A stretch of DNA of 64,000 nucleotides from Candidatus Kuenenia hertensis (GCA_021646465.1 SOET01000002.1:1-64000); one strand, 5' to 3'; positions 29,201 to 38,268 are shown, counted from the first letter of the stretch. The notes: generated from the letters alone by a model not told the origin. Made by a program: numbers and translations.

Positions 29201-32200
29201 AACATTAATGTATTTGTTCCGTCAAGCGTGATTTCTACAGATACGGCATTGCCAGCCGCAACACCCTGAGAGGTGTATGATTCCGCAATTATCGTATATG
29301 TCGCGCCAAGTTTAAATCCGCTTTGTGTTAATATTTCACCCGATGTCCTGCCTATATAAAATTTGTTATCAAGCTCATCTACCGCATAAATATTAGCATA
29401 TGACCATGTTGCACTTATGGGTTTTGAGATACCTATAACAAGCGTTCCCGGAGAGCGTGGGTCTTCCTTCACCACTAATGATTTTACATTCTGCGGAGGC
29501 TTGCTTCCCCTATCAAGTGATTCAACATCTGTTGGCACATCAAGGCCGGGAGCAGTTGTCCCCTGTTCTTCCACTACTGGATCATTCTCGTACAATCCGG
29601 CAAAAACATTAATGTCATAGGTTAGGGCAACCAACTTAACGGTATCACCGGAAAATTCCTTGTGGATACAAATAAACTTACGATAATATTCATTGCCGCC
29701 GCTCGTTTTTCCCAAACTGTAGATTGAATTTACGCTTATGCTTGAGATTGCACCAGTAAAAACTACAAGCGTTTGTGCGCCTGTTCCGGTGATTGCTAAA
29801 TCAACAGTATATTCTACAGGTGTTCCGTCATCCTGTCTTAATAATGCCTTATATGTCTGTCCTGCTAAAAAGGTAAATGCCCTATCAAGGATAATGGAAT
29901 TTGTGCCAACGGCAAATATACGCCCTGTTTGGCATGCGAATGTTGATGATTCCTGATCGCTGTAGTAAAAGATTTCGCCGGGATCAATTAATGCTGCTTC
30001 AAGCGATTCAAACATTAAGAGATGCTTTACATAATAGGAGTATTTTAACAGGTAATCCATTACCTTATGAACGTACCAATCTTCGGTTAACGGGTAGAAT
30101 GCCAGTTCTGTATCATTCAGGTTTTCTATTTCAAAGCCCTGGTCGTTCCAATCCCGTCCGACCTGATCTTGTATGTATTTTTTATTCTTGTTGAGAAATT
30201 GCCCATACATACGATTAATCTTGTCATCATCGTCGAGCGTTTCTATGGCAATAGTGCCTTTATTGATATTCGCATTATTGTACATAGCTGCTGGAGCGCG
30301 GTATCTATCAATAAACATCATCGGTCTTACTCCGTCCCACCAATCGTAGGCACGGACACATTTAGAGAGGATTTGCGTTTGATTTACAATCTTATCCCTT
30401 GTCCCAAAATTGTAATTTATACTGAAACGTTTCCGCGTAACCGGGTCAGAGGTAATTGGGTCATTTTCCGTAATGGAATTATCACAATATGCTGCATCGT
30501 CGGAAAGCCTTGAATAGAAATCGGTTTCCTCCGCCTGCGATAATTCAAGCCACACACCTCTGCCATAACGCTGATTCAGCGCGATATCTGCTTTTACGTC
30601 TATCGGATTGTCCGACCACCGGCAAACGTCTTCTTCCCAGGTAACATTATTATCAGTCACCCTTGCCCTTGCCAGTTTCGGCCATGTAGGTTCGGCGCCA
30701 CCACTCTTTGCATCCCCGGTGACCGCAACAACTCTATAAGCGTAGCCATTTGCAGCGGTAGGCCTCCTAATATTGCCAAGACTATATGTAGTATCTGCCT
30801 CCCACACGATCTTACTACTTTGATCATCCTGTACATCTTTTATCAGTAACCCTTCGACCATTGCCGTAACTTGGTCGATCGATCCGTTAATGCGCTCGTT
30901 CATCCTTGCCTTTACGCCAATTAACGCTTCGTTTGGGTGTATCAATCTATCAGTAGTACATTCCTGTATACTTACAAGCGTTAATTCGTTTTGCCCTTTC
31001 TGTGCATCTGTAATATCTTCCGTTCTTTTTTTCACCCGGATATCATAATAATCATAGTCAAGCGGTTCGCCAAAATCATCCTCGTCCAGGGGCAAATAAT
31101 ATGTCGCTTCAAAATCAGACAATTTAACTGCTTCCTGCTCCGGGAGGCTGTATTTTACAATATTGTCTGCAACCTCTTTATCACGTGTGATTTGATATGA
31201 TATGCCGTTTTGGTCAGCTCCGGGAAATTTTGCTTTGTCATCTGTATTTGGCAATACTTGCTTTTTGAAATTTATTTTTATTTTGTATACGATTTGATAT
31301 TCTGTATATTGCCTTCCGTTCCTATATGCTTCGCCTTCTATAGCTACCTCTTCTATTTCGCCTGTATCTTCATATTCAATATTTTTAATTCTATATCTAA
31401 ATGCCGTGCTTGTGCCGGTTTCATCTTTCGCGGTAAACTCAAGATAATGCTCCTTTTTCCAGTTGAAATCTCCAAACACAATTTTGTCTTGCAGATTTTC
31501 AAGCGTACCTTTTAAGACTGCGCCAGTGTTATCACCAAGGTAACAATACTTTTTGTTCTGTTTCAATCTCAATGTGTGCGTTGATCCTATTATATCACCA
31601 TCAGTTGCGGTTGAATCCCGCACCTCAGTAACGGTAGTAAAAGAATCATTCCAGGCCTCTCCCCGCTTGCGCCACTGTATATTTACATCAACATTGCTGG
31701 GAAGATAACCATCCTTATCATCGAAACGATAACATCCCCCACGCAATGCAAGCGTTACAAAAAAGGCATGTATCTTATTTTCAGTTTCATAGACTGTTGA
31801 ATATTCTCCGCCGGGAACTATTTCATCAAGTGTGGTTGTGGATAAAATATTTTTGTTGAAATGTGGAATTTGTGTTTGTGCTACACCGTCTTTGCGATAT
31901 ACGGCATAATATTGTTTCATTACATCATCAACTTCAACTTCCGCAATTTCAGGGAAACGGCAGCCTGTTAATTGGTTTGTTCCATTGCCGGTATATCGCA
32001 CCATGCCCTTGCCAACTACATAGATATATCCCATCTCCGCATGATTAGCAGCGGATAAAGTTTTACCCGCATTCGCTAATGTGTAGTTTATAGTGCCTGC
32101 ATTTATATCAACAGCAGTAATCGTTGCCTTGCGCGGTAAATGCCATTTATAAATAATTGGTTCTTGCTCACCATGTGAAATGTAAATATCAAAATCACTT

Positions 32201-32547
32201 TGACCGCCATAATAATTCTGCAATTTGCTGCCATTTATTTTGACATATTGAACACCGTTTATCGGCCCCTCACCGCCTGATAAAAGGAAATAAATATCGG
32301 TTTCCTCACCACCTTGCTTGGAACGTTTAAACCAATTAATGATTGCAGGCGCAATTTCCATCTTGCCATATACAGTATTAACAGGATATCCCGGGCGTGT
32401 GATATTTTGCATCATCGACCCAGAATATGTTGGGTCATCCGCCGAACTATTAGGCGTTTTTATCTTCGACCGCATCATATAATTTAATGCGGTCAACAAA
32501 CCCGATATCGCTATCGATATGCCGATTGCAATCCAGGGTATTGGCAT
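26263..32547 (-). CDS. Tail-tip / host-specificity protein (lambda J-like)
   Basis: The 2,094-residue protein is the largest in the window and occupies the place of lambda gpJ, directly after the L-like gene. It starts with a hydrophobic stretch (PWIAIGISIAISGLLTAL) and a tail-tip hub region (VNTVYGKMEIAPAIINWF, FLLSGGEGPINGVQYVKINGSKL). The middle (~1,050-1,750) contains fibronectin-type-III-like units (TTYYARVKAVNTSGLSSGW). The last part is the receptor-facing end. J-type proteins form the central tail spike and choose the host receptor. Its C-terminal ~85 residues recur in the next gene. Start and the preceding stop are directly adjacent. Confidence 0.85.
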   Translation of the reverse strand: MPIPWIAIGISIAISGLLTALNYMMRSKIKTPNSSADDPTYSGSMMQNITRPGYPVNTVYGKMEIAPAIINWFKRSKQGGEETDIYFLLSGGEGPINGVQYVKINGSKLQNYYGGQSDFDIYISHGEQEPIIYKWHLPRKATITAVDINAGTINYTLANAGKTLSAANHAEMGYIYVVGKGMVRYTGNGTNQLTGCRFPEIAEVEVDDVMKQYYAVYRKDGVAQTQIPHFNKNILSTTTLDEIVPGGEYSTVYETENKIHAFFVTLALRGGCYRFDDKDGYLPSNVDVNIQWRKRGEAWNDSFTTVTEVRDSTATDGDIIGSTHTLRLKQNKKYCYLGDNTGAVLKGTLENLQDKIVFGDFNWKKEHYLEFTAKDETGTSTAFRYRIKNIEYEDTGEIEEVAIEGEAYRNGRQYTEYQIVYKIKINFKKQVLPNTDDKAKFPGADQNGISYQITRDKEVADNIVKYSLPEQEAVKLSDFEATYYLPLDEDDFGEPLDYDYYDIRVKKRTEDITDAQKGQNELTLVSIQECTTDRLIHPNEALIGVKARMNERINGSIDQVTAMVEGLLIKDVQDDQSSKIVWEADTTYSLGNIRRPTAANGYAYRVVAVTGDAKSGGAEPTWPKLARARVTDNNVTWEEDVCRWSDNPIDVKADIALNQRYGRGVWLELSQAEETDFYSRLSDDAAYCDNSITENDPITSDPVTRKRFSINYNFGTRDKIVNQTQILSKCVRAYDWWDGVRPMMFIDRYRAPAAMYNNANINKGTIAIETLDDDDKINRMYGQFLNKNKKYIQDQVGRDWNDQGFEIENLNDTELAFYPLTEDWYVHKVMDYLLKYSYYVKHLLMFESLEAALIDPGEIFYYSDQESSTFACQTGRIFAVGTNSIILDRAFTFLAGQTYKALLRQDDGTPVEYTVDLAITGTGAQTLVVFTGAISSISVNSIYSLGKTSGGNEYYRKFICIHKEFSGDTVKLVALTYDINVFAGLYENDPVVEEQGTTAPGLDVPTDVESLDRGSKPPQNVKSLVVKEDPRSPGTLVIGISKPISATWSYANIYAVDELDNKFYIGRTSGEILTQSGFKLGATYTIIAESYTSQGVAAGNAVSVEITLDGTNTLMLPPTVSGMRVLYKPGTETEVAGEDFEIEWDPVSTFGDDSANQSVSMAKQGYDENIRYLVEWYYSEISSSIKLNNKKVNEMVAYSEEVYDPRAKFTLKQNIESVKTIFEKYPTHSSYSAYYGVPQRTVKAKVYTVDAYGKMSTSAKEVILTNPKPQMLDSSGNLLPLNLEALKSGARVEFSHPHQEYDIKYFVRKHFKAAEWIASTIYQRYDIIYDPTTNEIFYCYNTSGTSSTSKPNFALYGGSYGVFPSTGSLINDGTVKWDKLSSTKVFEVAQAYTIKYADGTRVNLSDILVSKSIPSMVGIANTDTEIAGTKYTQDEYVLDTKYYYFFGVIAIDPFGRDTSQFYNYAYGGIKPGSTDDDTEAKIESPGIPNLSGISEPLANSPEIMYDGSTLNRLRMTWKNEDEGENEYTDIDYFVIQFFGIAKPDADLGDFPSTESAIGNAIDNGYVTIDALNYIFTLDEITKDQQSGSKTRAYLSGAISGTTYYARVKAVNTSGLSSGWTTITADTMEAIEGDITGVVMSSLTGETTSPTIITVTELSEYIKIEVDISDAPEDLWGAKFAVKSNAAFTYAANTASGISERNALKTAEIAAKEGKITYYFNGATGNDYYISAMPLDNSKNSAKYNGVASWLDADSNPYQVQGISHESLGTSFKKYKFSGTIAASDYNTVTWTMGILKIKGQSGSPFTINYGTTYNFTGTKVIFWVDSNPTNFSIADYDDFYTDSAYDNALALAWVEANSDTSQKATVIPMSGDDFSITASMISSNAVATSHLQAGSVTVTKISVSSLSAISANFGTATFTGQIRMSDGTDIRILLDGDSNPPRLIITKPGIDAVSDSWTVNDLLFSTIDENDNPLSTFKILDSGIQTVIIPAYSVATGSYNSAGTLIKNVASLGTLEKGVIGFANIGGGYGRYKRQLPIRSGFGNANNFTVSLGYSANDGAIYCESEAWATNNTKFNVSSITFRLKWYLLGDIIT

Positions 32548-33300
32548 TTATGATAGCTCCTGCAAAGAGGTTGTTGGGATACCAGGGTAAAGTCTTGCCC
32601 GCATTTTAGGCTTTAACGCGTTAGTTTGGTTAAAATGTGCTGCACAGCCGTTTTGAGAATACATCTGCTTATCGCATTTGGTAGCGTCTGCGCTTGGATA
32701 ATTAATAGTATCCAATGTTGCGCCTGCTTTACTGTAATATAGCGAAAAAAATCCACATGTGCGTTTTGCTATTTCGTCCGTTCCATCTGCATCAAATTTC
32801 CAACCGCAACGATTTCTATCCCGCGGAAATAACGGAAAATCGTTCCGCTGATCTGAATGATATGTCCTCAGAATAAAGGATAATTGATAAGATTGCCGGT
32901 CATATGCCACTTTTCCTATTCTATATTTCCATTTAGATAAGTAATCTACGCCTAACGTTAATCCCTCAAACGTATCGTATATATACACAATAGAACCTCT
33001 CACATCCTGACTCTCAATATACCCGCCCTCTACATCGTTTATGTTTGAAATGCTTAATTCAGTTTCAGGAAATGAGCCTTCAATATTTTGTTCTCCAAGT
33101 TTCTCCACATGCAAGGGTTTACAGTAGAAGTCCTTTGAATCCCATACATATTTTGTCGTATCGGCTTGTTCTGTTTTTTCAATTTGACAATATCTCTTTG
33201 TGCCAATCGCGGATGGATAGAGTATCTCCACCAGCTTTATCAGCCGTGGCCGTTGTATTTTGAATAATTGCGTTTTAACGTTCTGTGTTAAATATCCCAT
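32548..33300 (-). CDS. Minor tail protein L-like, four-cysteine C-terminal domain
   Basis: The 250-residue protein sits between the M-like and J-like genes, the position of lambda gpL. Four cysteines in the C-terminal part (Cys165, Cys182, Cys209, Cys219; DRNRCGWKF, RTCGFF, TKCDKQ, NGCAAHF) match the cluster-binding pattern of gpL, where four cysteines hold an iron-sulphur centre in the tail tip. The front part contains the SNINDVEGGYIESQDVRGS strand region. It is a tail-tip assembly protein by family and context. Confidence 0.8.
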   Translation of the reverse strand: MGYLTQNVKTQLFKIQRPRLIKLVEILYPSAIGTKRYCQIEKTEQADTTKYVWDSKDFYCKPLHVEKLGEQNIEGSFPETELSISNINDVEGGYIESQDVRGSIVYIYDTFEGLTLGVDYLSKWKYRIGKVAYDRQSYQLSFILRTYHSDQRNDFPLFPRDRNRCGWKFDADGTDEIAKRTCGFFSLYYSKAGATLDTINYPSADATKCDKQMYSQNGCAAHFNQTNALKPKMRARLYPGIPTTSLQELS

Positions 33301-33302
33301 GC

Positions 33303-34028
33303 TTAGATCACTTCTATAAGTTCAACGTTTACAGTATAAAAATTATCACTTCTCCTTATAATCCGAAAAGCATCGGAATTAAATCGCATTGTATAACTGC
33401 CGGATAAATATGCTGCAAACTGGCTTAAATCTACGGTATAAGTAATTGCCCGGCCTGTTACAGTCGTGCTAAAAAAGGTTTTCAATACGCTTAAATCAGA
33501 TTTACGATATTGCAAGTTCAATGTCCTTTGCGGATTCAATCGCCTCGCAGAATATGTCCCACTTACCGCCTCTTCGATATTTACCGTTGCCGACCATCTT
33601 TTGTAATGATCAAGGCTGATCTTTAGCGTATCTTCTGCAAAACGTACAAGAGTTGTAGCGCCGCCAAACAAATAGGAATAATTAATGTTGAAATTTTCAT
33701 ATCTCCCCTTTCGTGCAATATAAAAAGCTATCAATGCATCTACTTCAGTTTGTGTAAGATTTGTATTTGTCCATCGATAACCGGTAATTGCCTTATGATA
33801 TTTTGTCTTGCGCAATTCCCGCATATTGTCGATATCATCGCCAGAGATAATCGATTCATAAGTTATATATTCCTCCACTGGCTGTTCGGGCGCTGGGCAT
33901 GTAGTTTGATAAGATGCCGGTGTCCCTATTTCTTTGTGTAACAATGTATCGGCAAGTTGCACATTGGTATCATAGGCAATTTGCATTTCCAGCGGATACA
34001 CCGGTTTTACACTATATATATAAGACAT
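33303..34028 (-). CDS. Minor tail protein (lambda M-like position)
   Basis: The 241-residue protein overlaps the tape-measure stop by one base (TAATG), indicating coupled translation. It holds two similar beta-rich modules, seen in paired ends such as LDHYKRWSATVNIEEA and IRRSDNFYTVNVELIEV, which resemble the gpM/DUF2460-type tail-tip fold. A role in joining the tape measure and the tail tip is inferred from position. Confidence 0.7.
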   Translation of the reverse strand: MSYIYSVKPVYPLEMQIAYDTNVQLADTLLHKEIGTPASYQTTCPAPEQPVEEYITYESIISGDDIDNMRELRKTKYHKAITGYRWTNTNLTQTEVDALIAFYIARKGRYENFNINYSYLFGGATTLVRFAEDTLKISLDHYKRWSATVNIEEAVSGTYSARRLNPQRTLNLQYRKSDLSVLKTFFSTTVTGRAITYTVDLSQFAAYLSGSYTMRFNSDAFRIIRRSDNFYTVNVELIEVI

Positions 34029-35905
34029 TAATTATTTCTCATTTGTTTTGAGATTGCAGAATTGTTTCTAATAGCCTTGCTTACCACATTGTTAACTTTC
34101 TTTTCCAGCATTGCATCTTCATAGATATAATTGTTTATTGTAATCCTGTTTGATTCTGTTGCAACCTTGCTGGGAGTTACATAAGACCCTATATCTCCAA
34201 CGCTACCTGTACCGCCAGTACTGACAATACTGCCTGTATAGGCAGAACCGCCCGCGGTAGCAAAACCAGTAAATAGGTTCGTGAAAAGACTGGTTAAGCC
34301 GCTTTTAATACCCGTAGCAGCAAACAAGGACTCCATGAAGGCATCTGAAAACATTCTTGCCGCAAATTGTCCCGCCTGTTCAAGGGCATTACCCATATCT
34401 TGATTTGTAATAATTGTATATAGTGCGTCTGAAGCTGAATTTTCCAGCCCCTGTCCAATTCCATTTCCAAGCGCCTCTCCAAGTTGCATCCCCATTGTAT
34501 TTGCTTTTTCTTTTTTGTCTACCGCTTGAAATCTTGAATCAATAAATTCTTGCAATATATCTTTTCGACCTTCTGCAAAAAGTTGATTTGCCAAGTCCTC
34601 ATCAAACAATGCCCACCAATCCCTCAGTTTTTGTAATTCTGCAATTTCTGCTGCAGCCCAATCTTTCGTCTTAACCTTCAAGCGACCATACATTTCTTTA
34701 TATGCTTTTTCTGATGCATCGCTGATATCTTTGTTGATTGCTCCAAGGGACGGGATTAAAGATTCCAATTCCTTACCATTCACGGTATACATTTCTTTTT
34801 CCGCAAGAAACGATTGTTTAATTTTTTCATATTCCTCTTCAAGTGTTTTTATAGATGAATCGACAATGGTATTCTCGAATATTTCCGCTCTTTTTTCTCT
34901 TAATTCAAAAAACATGGTTTCGTTTTCTTGTTTTATTTCTTTCAGTCTTTTTCTTAATACACGCAATTCCATTTCATCAGGCAAAATGCCCATTGCAGCA
35001 CTTCGCAATACTTCCGATTGTGCTTTTAGATAGGTGTAATACGATCCAATGCCAGACACTAATCCTTGCAATAAATCCATATTATTATTAATATTTGTCG
35101 CCTGCTGTTCAAGTTCAGTATTTATATCGCCCAATATATTTTTAAGCATCTGGAAGGCACCCGAATCCGTCATTACTGCCTTTGATATTTCAGTCAGATA
35201 GCTTTTGGTTACGGCGGTTAATCCTTCCCAAGAGGTCATTGCCTTCTTAGCCGCACCACCAAATTTTTCATCCATGCCTTTCCATAGAGCGTTTATTACC
35301 TCATCAATATTTCTGCCTGATTTCTGTATCTCTTCGACCGTTTGGCCAAACGCATTGAATAATATTTCTCTCGCATTTATACCCACTTCGCTAAGCTGAT
35401 TTAATTCTTCTGCGCTTAATTTACCCAATGCTTTCATTTGCCCCAATGCACGGGATACACGCGGCAAAGCATCTTGTCCAAATACAGACGCTACATCTGT
35501 AAGTATCTCCATGCTCTTTATAGTAGGATTCAGGCCAAATGCCGTCATCTGCACGAATGATTGTACTGCCTCTTGTGTATTCACCGGCATTTCCAACGCC
35601 CATCTATTAATCCTGTCAAGCGTTTCAACGCCTCTACCTTTCGTAAGTACGTCAAGTTGTATTGCCATTTGCTCGAAAGAAGAAGCTGTTTCTAATGCGC
35701 CTTTAGCAAATGATATTGCCCCGGTAAGGCCACCGATTGCGCCTCCCAACAAAAGCCAGTTTTTTCGCATTGATGTCAAAAGGCCATCCGAATTTTTCGC
35801 AAATCTCTCCATGCCTTTTTCAGCACTTTGCAAACCGGCTTTTGTCTGATCATCCGTACCAACTATGTACTCTATATCGTATTTTTTGCCGCCAATTTTT
35901 GCCAT
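34028..35905 (-). CDS. Tape measure protein
   Basis: The 625-residue protein is mainly alpha-helical. It starts with the usual tape-measure N-terminus (VGTDDQTKAGLQSAEKGMERFAKN) and a hydrophobic segment (WLLLGGAIGGLTGAISFA). The phage TMP domain follows (ETASSFEQMAIQLDVLTKG, ELNQLSEVGINAREI), then long coiled coils from about 280 to 400 and a glycine-rich C-terminal part. It sets tail length and travels into the cell envelope during DNA ejection. By the usual 1.5 A per residue rule it predicts a tail of roughly 90-95 nm. It follows the tail chaperone genes in lambda order. Confidence 0.9.
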   Translation of the reverse strand: MAKIGGKKYDIEYIVGTDDQTKAGLQSAEKGMERFAKNSDGLLTSMRKNWLLLGGAIGGLTGAISFAKGALETASSFEQMAIQLDVLTKGRGVETLDRINRWALEMPVNTQEAVQSFVQMTAFGLNPTIKSMEILTDVASVFGQDALPRVSRALGQMKALGKLSAEELNQLSEVGINAREILFNAFGQTVEEIQKSGRNIDEVINALWKGMDEKFGGAAKKAMTSWEGLTAVTKSYLTEISKAVMTDSGAFQMLKNILGDINTELEQQATNINNNMDLLQGLVSGIGSYYTYLKAQSEVLRSAAMGILPDEMELRVLRKRLKEIKQENETMFFELREKRAEIFENTIVDSSIKTLEEEYEKIKQSFLAEKEMYTVNGKELESLIPSLGAINKDISDASEKAYKEMYGRLKVKTKDWAAAEIAELQKLRDWWALFDEDLANQLFAEGRKDILQEFIDSRFQAVDKKEKANTMGMQLGEALGNGIGQGLENSASDALYTIITNQDMGNALEQAGQFAARMFSDAFMESLFAATGIKSGLTSLFTNLFTGFATAGGSAYTGSIVSTGGTGSVGDIGSYVTPSKVATESNRITINNYIYEDAMLEKKVNNVVSKAIRNNSAISKQMRNN

Positions 35906-35907
35906 TT

Positions 35908-36225
35908 CTAACCTATCGTTTCAAGTTTTGGTATATTGCAGAATTCACGCTCACGCCTTAATATTCCTAATCCCCGCCATTCATGGTTTGTAAGCTCATG
36001 CCTGCCTATCGGACACCCAGCATCTTGCAATTCCATGTAATCTAAAAGTTTATATATTTCTGCTGTTTTTGTTTGCTGCTCCCATATACAACTAGGGCAT
36101 AATTCTTGTTTCAGGTATTCGGGTGTGTTGTGTTGCTTACATTCTTCACAGCCGGTGGGATAATTCTTTAATTTGCCATCACGGATTTCCAGCCTTGTAC
36201 GAATTAGCCGGAAATCCGCAATCAG
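35908..36225 (-). CDS. Tail chaperone extension (T-like), made by -1 ribosomal frameshift
   Basis: This frame has no own ribosome site and begins exactly at the end of the G-like gene. It encodes 105 residues after a -1 slip, from CTG at 36225 to TAG at 35908, and contains a four-cysteine knuckle (CEECK...CPSC), probably zinc-binding. Fused to the 104-residue upstream protein it gives a 209-residue product. Lambda gpG and gpGT are made in the same manner, and the long form recruits the tail tube protein to the tape measure. The stop is only 2 nt before the tape-measure start. It explains what would otherwise be a 310-nt gap in the late operon. Confidence 0.85.
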   Translation of the reverse strand: MIADFRLIRTRLEIRDGKLKNYPTGCEECKQHNTPEYLKQELCPSCIWEQQTKTAEIYKLLDYMELQDAGCPIGRHELTNHEWRGLGILRREREFCNIPKLETIG

Positions 36226-36536
36226 TTTTTTACGTCAAAACGGAATTCGTTTTCAATTTTCAGCAGAATAATATTGCTCTTAAGGTTTGCCGGGATAGCA
36301 TCTTTTCTTTCAACAGTAATTGCGCCGGATTCGTCCTCAAGATCAAATACATTCGTGAGAATCCTATCAAACAATTCAGCCCTTGCGGTTGATGTTTTAG
36401 ACTTCTCAATTATTTCCCGGTTACGCTCTGCCTCAAATTCGTTGATCTCCTGATTTGTTGGACGGCGCAAAACAAAGCTCGCAACCTCACCGTTTATCAG
36501 GATATCCGCTCTTATTTCTTTTGATATCTTTGCCAT
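36222..36536 (-). CDS. Tail assembly chaperone (lambda G-like)
   Basis: The 104-residue acidic, helical protein sits between the tail tube and tape-measure genes, where tail chaperones are encoded. It begins MAKISKEIRADILING and ends with the frameshift heptamer directly before its TGA. In lambda the short form coats the tape measure protein during tail assembly; a small share of ribosomes shifts to make the long form. The same division is proposed here from gene order and the slip site. Confidence 0.85.
   Translation of the reverse strand: MAKISKEIRADILINGEVASFVLRRPTNQEINEFEAERNREIIEKSKTSTARAELFDRILTNVFDLEDESGAITVERKDAIPANLKSNIILLKIENEFRFDVKN
36225..36231 (-). promoter_or_regulatory. Programmed -1 frameshift heptamer A AAA AAC
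   Basis: The minus strand reads gtA AAA AAC TGA with AAA and AAC as zero-frame codons, so the heptamer has the correct X XXY YYZ phase. The zero-frame stop TGA follows immediately, and the -1 frame stays open for 105 codons. A AAA AAC is among the most slippery sequences known in bacterial systems. No downstream stimulatory structure was worked out. Confidence 0.85.
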
Positions 36537-36550
36537 TCAATCGTCCTCTC

Positions 36551-37627
36551 TTACGCTAAATACGCTGCCTTTGCGTTATACGTTTCAGTTATTACCGGCT
36601 TATTCGTGCCGTCGTCAAATATTTCTGCTTCCAATGTGGTTAATAGGGAGTCGTTAACCCCGCCATCAGCCATAGGCGCTTTTCTCAGCTTGAATCTTGG
36701 AATAATTATATTTGTGCCATAGTAGTATGTGCTAGAAGTCGGTATTAGTCCGGCTTTCAGGTCAATTTCAATAGCAAGGGCATCAGTATTGAGATAATGA
36801 TTAAGTTCTGTCGCATCGTTAAAAAGCATCGTGCAGGTAAATTCTGCCGAACGCCTTTCATAATCGATATCCTGAAATACTCCTGCACCGCCAAAGCCTT
36901 CTTGTCCTTTTAAATTATTATTCCATGTCAATTCAAAGTTTTTAAATCGTGCACCTAAACTTGTTGGAGTTGTGCTGGAAATATTTTCAGCACCTTGTGT
37001 TAATGTGCTGTCGATTGATATATTCGTTGTCGCTTCTTTCCAAACACTTGCATTTGCCAGTTTTAGCCAATTTTCGGTTATTGTGGCCGCAAAGCTTGTT
37101 GCTGATGTCGCCCTTGTGCCACTACCAATTAATTCGGCCTCAAGTGAAAGCAATCCCGAACCATCATCACCACTTTCACCACGGATAGTCAGCCGATTAC
37201 ACTTAATTCCTTTATAGGCATACTGTATACTACCTTTCTGATGCTCTACCTGTATAGATGGCAAGGCAGTCCCTACTGCCACGGGTACGATTTTATGCTT
37301 ATATGCAGTATTTGTCCCATCTTGCGTTGTCGTTATACTTCCCATTGCCAATGCCAAAAAAGCGGCAACGTCGTTTGGCTTTGCTTTAGGAATCCTTACC
37401 GTAAAGCCTACGCGATTGCTTATAATTTCCTGGCTATTACCATGCTCGTATCCGGAGACTGCATCTTTGTCTGTGGATATTGCATCATCCCATGTTTTGT
37501 CAATTTCAAAGCCATATAGCGAATAGGCATTAGTATTATTCATTGTTACGCCTGCATCATATGTGGCCTCTTTTGTATAGGCGGAAAGCATGAATTGTTC
37601 TCCCCACCCCTTTTTTGTAATTGCCAT
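36551..37627 (-). CDS. Major tail tube protein
   Basis: The 358-residue protein is beta-rich and lies directly before the tail chaperone pair, the position of lambda gpV. It carries the general pattern of siphovirus tube proteins (N-terminal STDKDAVSGYEHGNSQEIISNRVGF region, ending with KLRKAPMADGGVNDSLLTTLEAEI). It is longer than gpV (246 residues), so it may include an extra surface domain. It polymerises around the tape measure to form the tail. The function is inferred from position and pattern. Confidence 0.8.
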   Translation of the reverse strand: MAITKKGWGEQFMLSAYTKEATYDAGVTMNNTNAYSLYGFEIDKTWDDAISTDKDAVSGYEHGNSQEIISNRVGFTVRIPKAKPNDVAAFLALAMGSITTTQDGTNTAYKHKIVPVAVGTALPSIQVEHQKGSIQYAYKGIKCNRLTIRGESGDDGSGLLSLEAELIGSGTRATSATSFAATITENWLKLANASVWKEATTNISIDSTLTQGAENISSTTPTSLGARFKNFELTWNNNLKGQEGFGGAGVFQDIDYERRSAEFTCTMLFNDATELNHYLNTDALAIEIDLKAGLIPTSSTYYYGTNIIIPRFKLRKAPMADGGVNDSLLTTLEAEIFDDGTNKPVITETYNAKAAYLA

Positions 37628-37792
37628 TTATTCCAAATCCTCCGGTACTTCTTTTTTTGATATAGGCTCAAAATATGCCATATCGTTTATATTTTCATCC
37701 TCATATACCTCGCCAGCATCATACGTAAGAATTATGCCTTCTGCGCCTGCCAGAGGCTGTTTGTGGGAAAGCGTGCATTTTACTTTTGCCAT
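37628..37792 (-). CDS. 54-residue protein between tail terminator and tail tube genes
   Basis: A frame of 55 codons starts at the ATG at 37792 with a GAGGTG ribosome site and stops at 37628, directly against the start of the tail tube gene. The product (MAKVKCTLSHKQPLAG...) is acidic at its C-terminus and has no recognised domain. Small acidic proteins are frequent at this place of head-tail modules. It is short enough to be missed by ordinary ORF scanning. Confidence 0.7.
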   Translation of the reverse strand: MAKVKCTLSHKQPLAGAEGIILTYDAGEVYEDENINDMAYFEPISKKEVPEDLE

Positions 37793-37803
37793 AATTCACC
37801 TCG

Positions 37804-38268
37804 CTAAGAATTTGAATAAGGATTGTTGCGATCAGTCGAATACAATACTTGCCAGCTTAGTGCCGCCTCGCTAATCTTGTTTTCTTTGTGTTCGGTGCCT
37901 TCCTCATCTATCTGTATTGATGTAATTAGCTCAACGTTCGTATCACCAAAATTATCCGTTGCCCCAATATTCCTGACTACATCTGATACAGCTTTGTCTA
38001 AGACCGTTACCGCCGAACTATCCGCTATTTTAATCTTTGCCTGAATGCTTATTGTGTGTTCCTGCTTACTACCAGTAATATCAGCCGTTTCAACAGTATA
38101 CTCATAATTCAATGCCGGTAATTCTGTGTCCTGGAATGGATTTGATTCTAAATCCCGCATTTCATTTATATTGTTGCCAAGATTCGTCTCGTATCCATTT
38201 GCGACAGTAATCAGGGATAACTGCGTATTCATAGCATTAAGGATAGTGCGTCTTATAGATGTTGCCAT
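37804..38268 (-). CDS. Probable tail terminator or tail completion protein (gpU-like position)
   Basis: The 154-residue protein begins MATSIRRTILNAMNTQLSLI, a helix typical of tail terminator proteins, followed by a beta-sheet region (LNYEYTVETADITG..., HTISIQAKIKIADSS). It lies between the head-tail joining protein and the tail tube gene, where siphoviruses encode the protein that caps the tail tube. It touches the preceding gene without gap. The assignment rests on position and general pattern. Confidence 0.65.
   Translation of the reverse strand: MATSIRRTILNAMNTQLSLITVANGYETNLGNNINEMRDLESNPFQDTELPALNYEYTVETADITGSKQEHTISIQAKIKIADSSAVTVLDKAVSDVVRNIGATDNFGDTNVELITSIQIDEEGTEHKENKISEAALSWQVLYSTDRNNPYSNS

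Noticed and set aside
26621-32048. Plus-strand reading frames opposite the tail-tip gene (for example 26621-27016 and 30169-30513)
   Set aside because: They lack ribosome sites and recognisable protein character and are shadows of the long minus-strand gene.
22504-32547. Diversity-generating retroelement acting on the tail-tip or fibre genes
   Set aside because: The duplicated tail-tip end suggested it, but no reverse transcriptase gene and no adenine-biased template repeat are seen.
35908-36221. Gene-free gap or assembly error between tape measure and chaperone genes
   Set aside because: The -1 frame is fully open from the slippery heptamer to the tape-measure start, so a programmed frameshift explains it.
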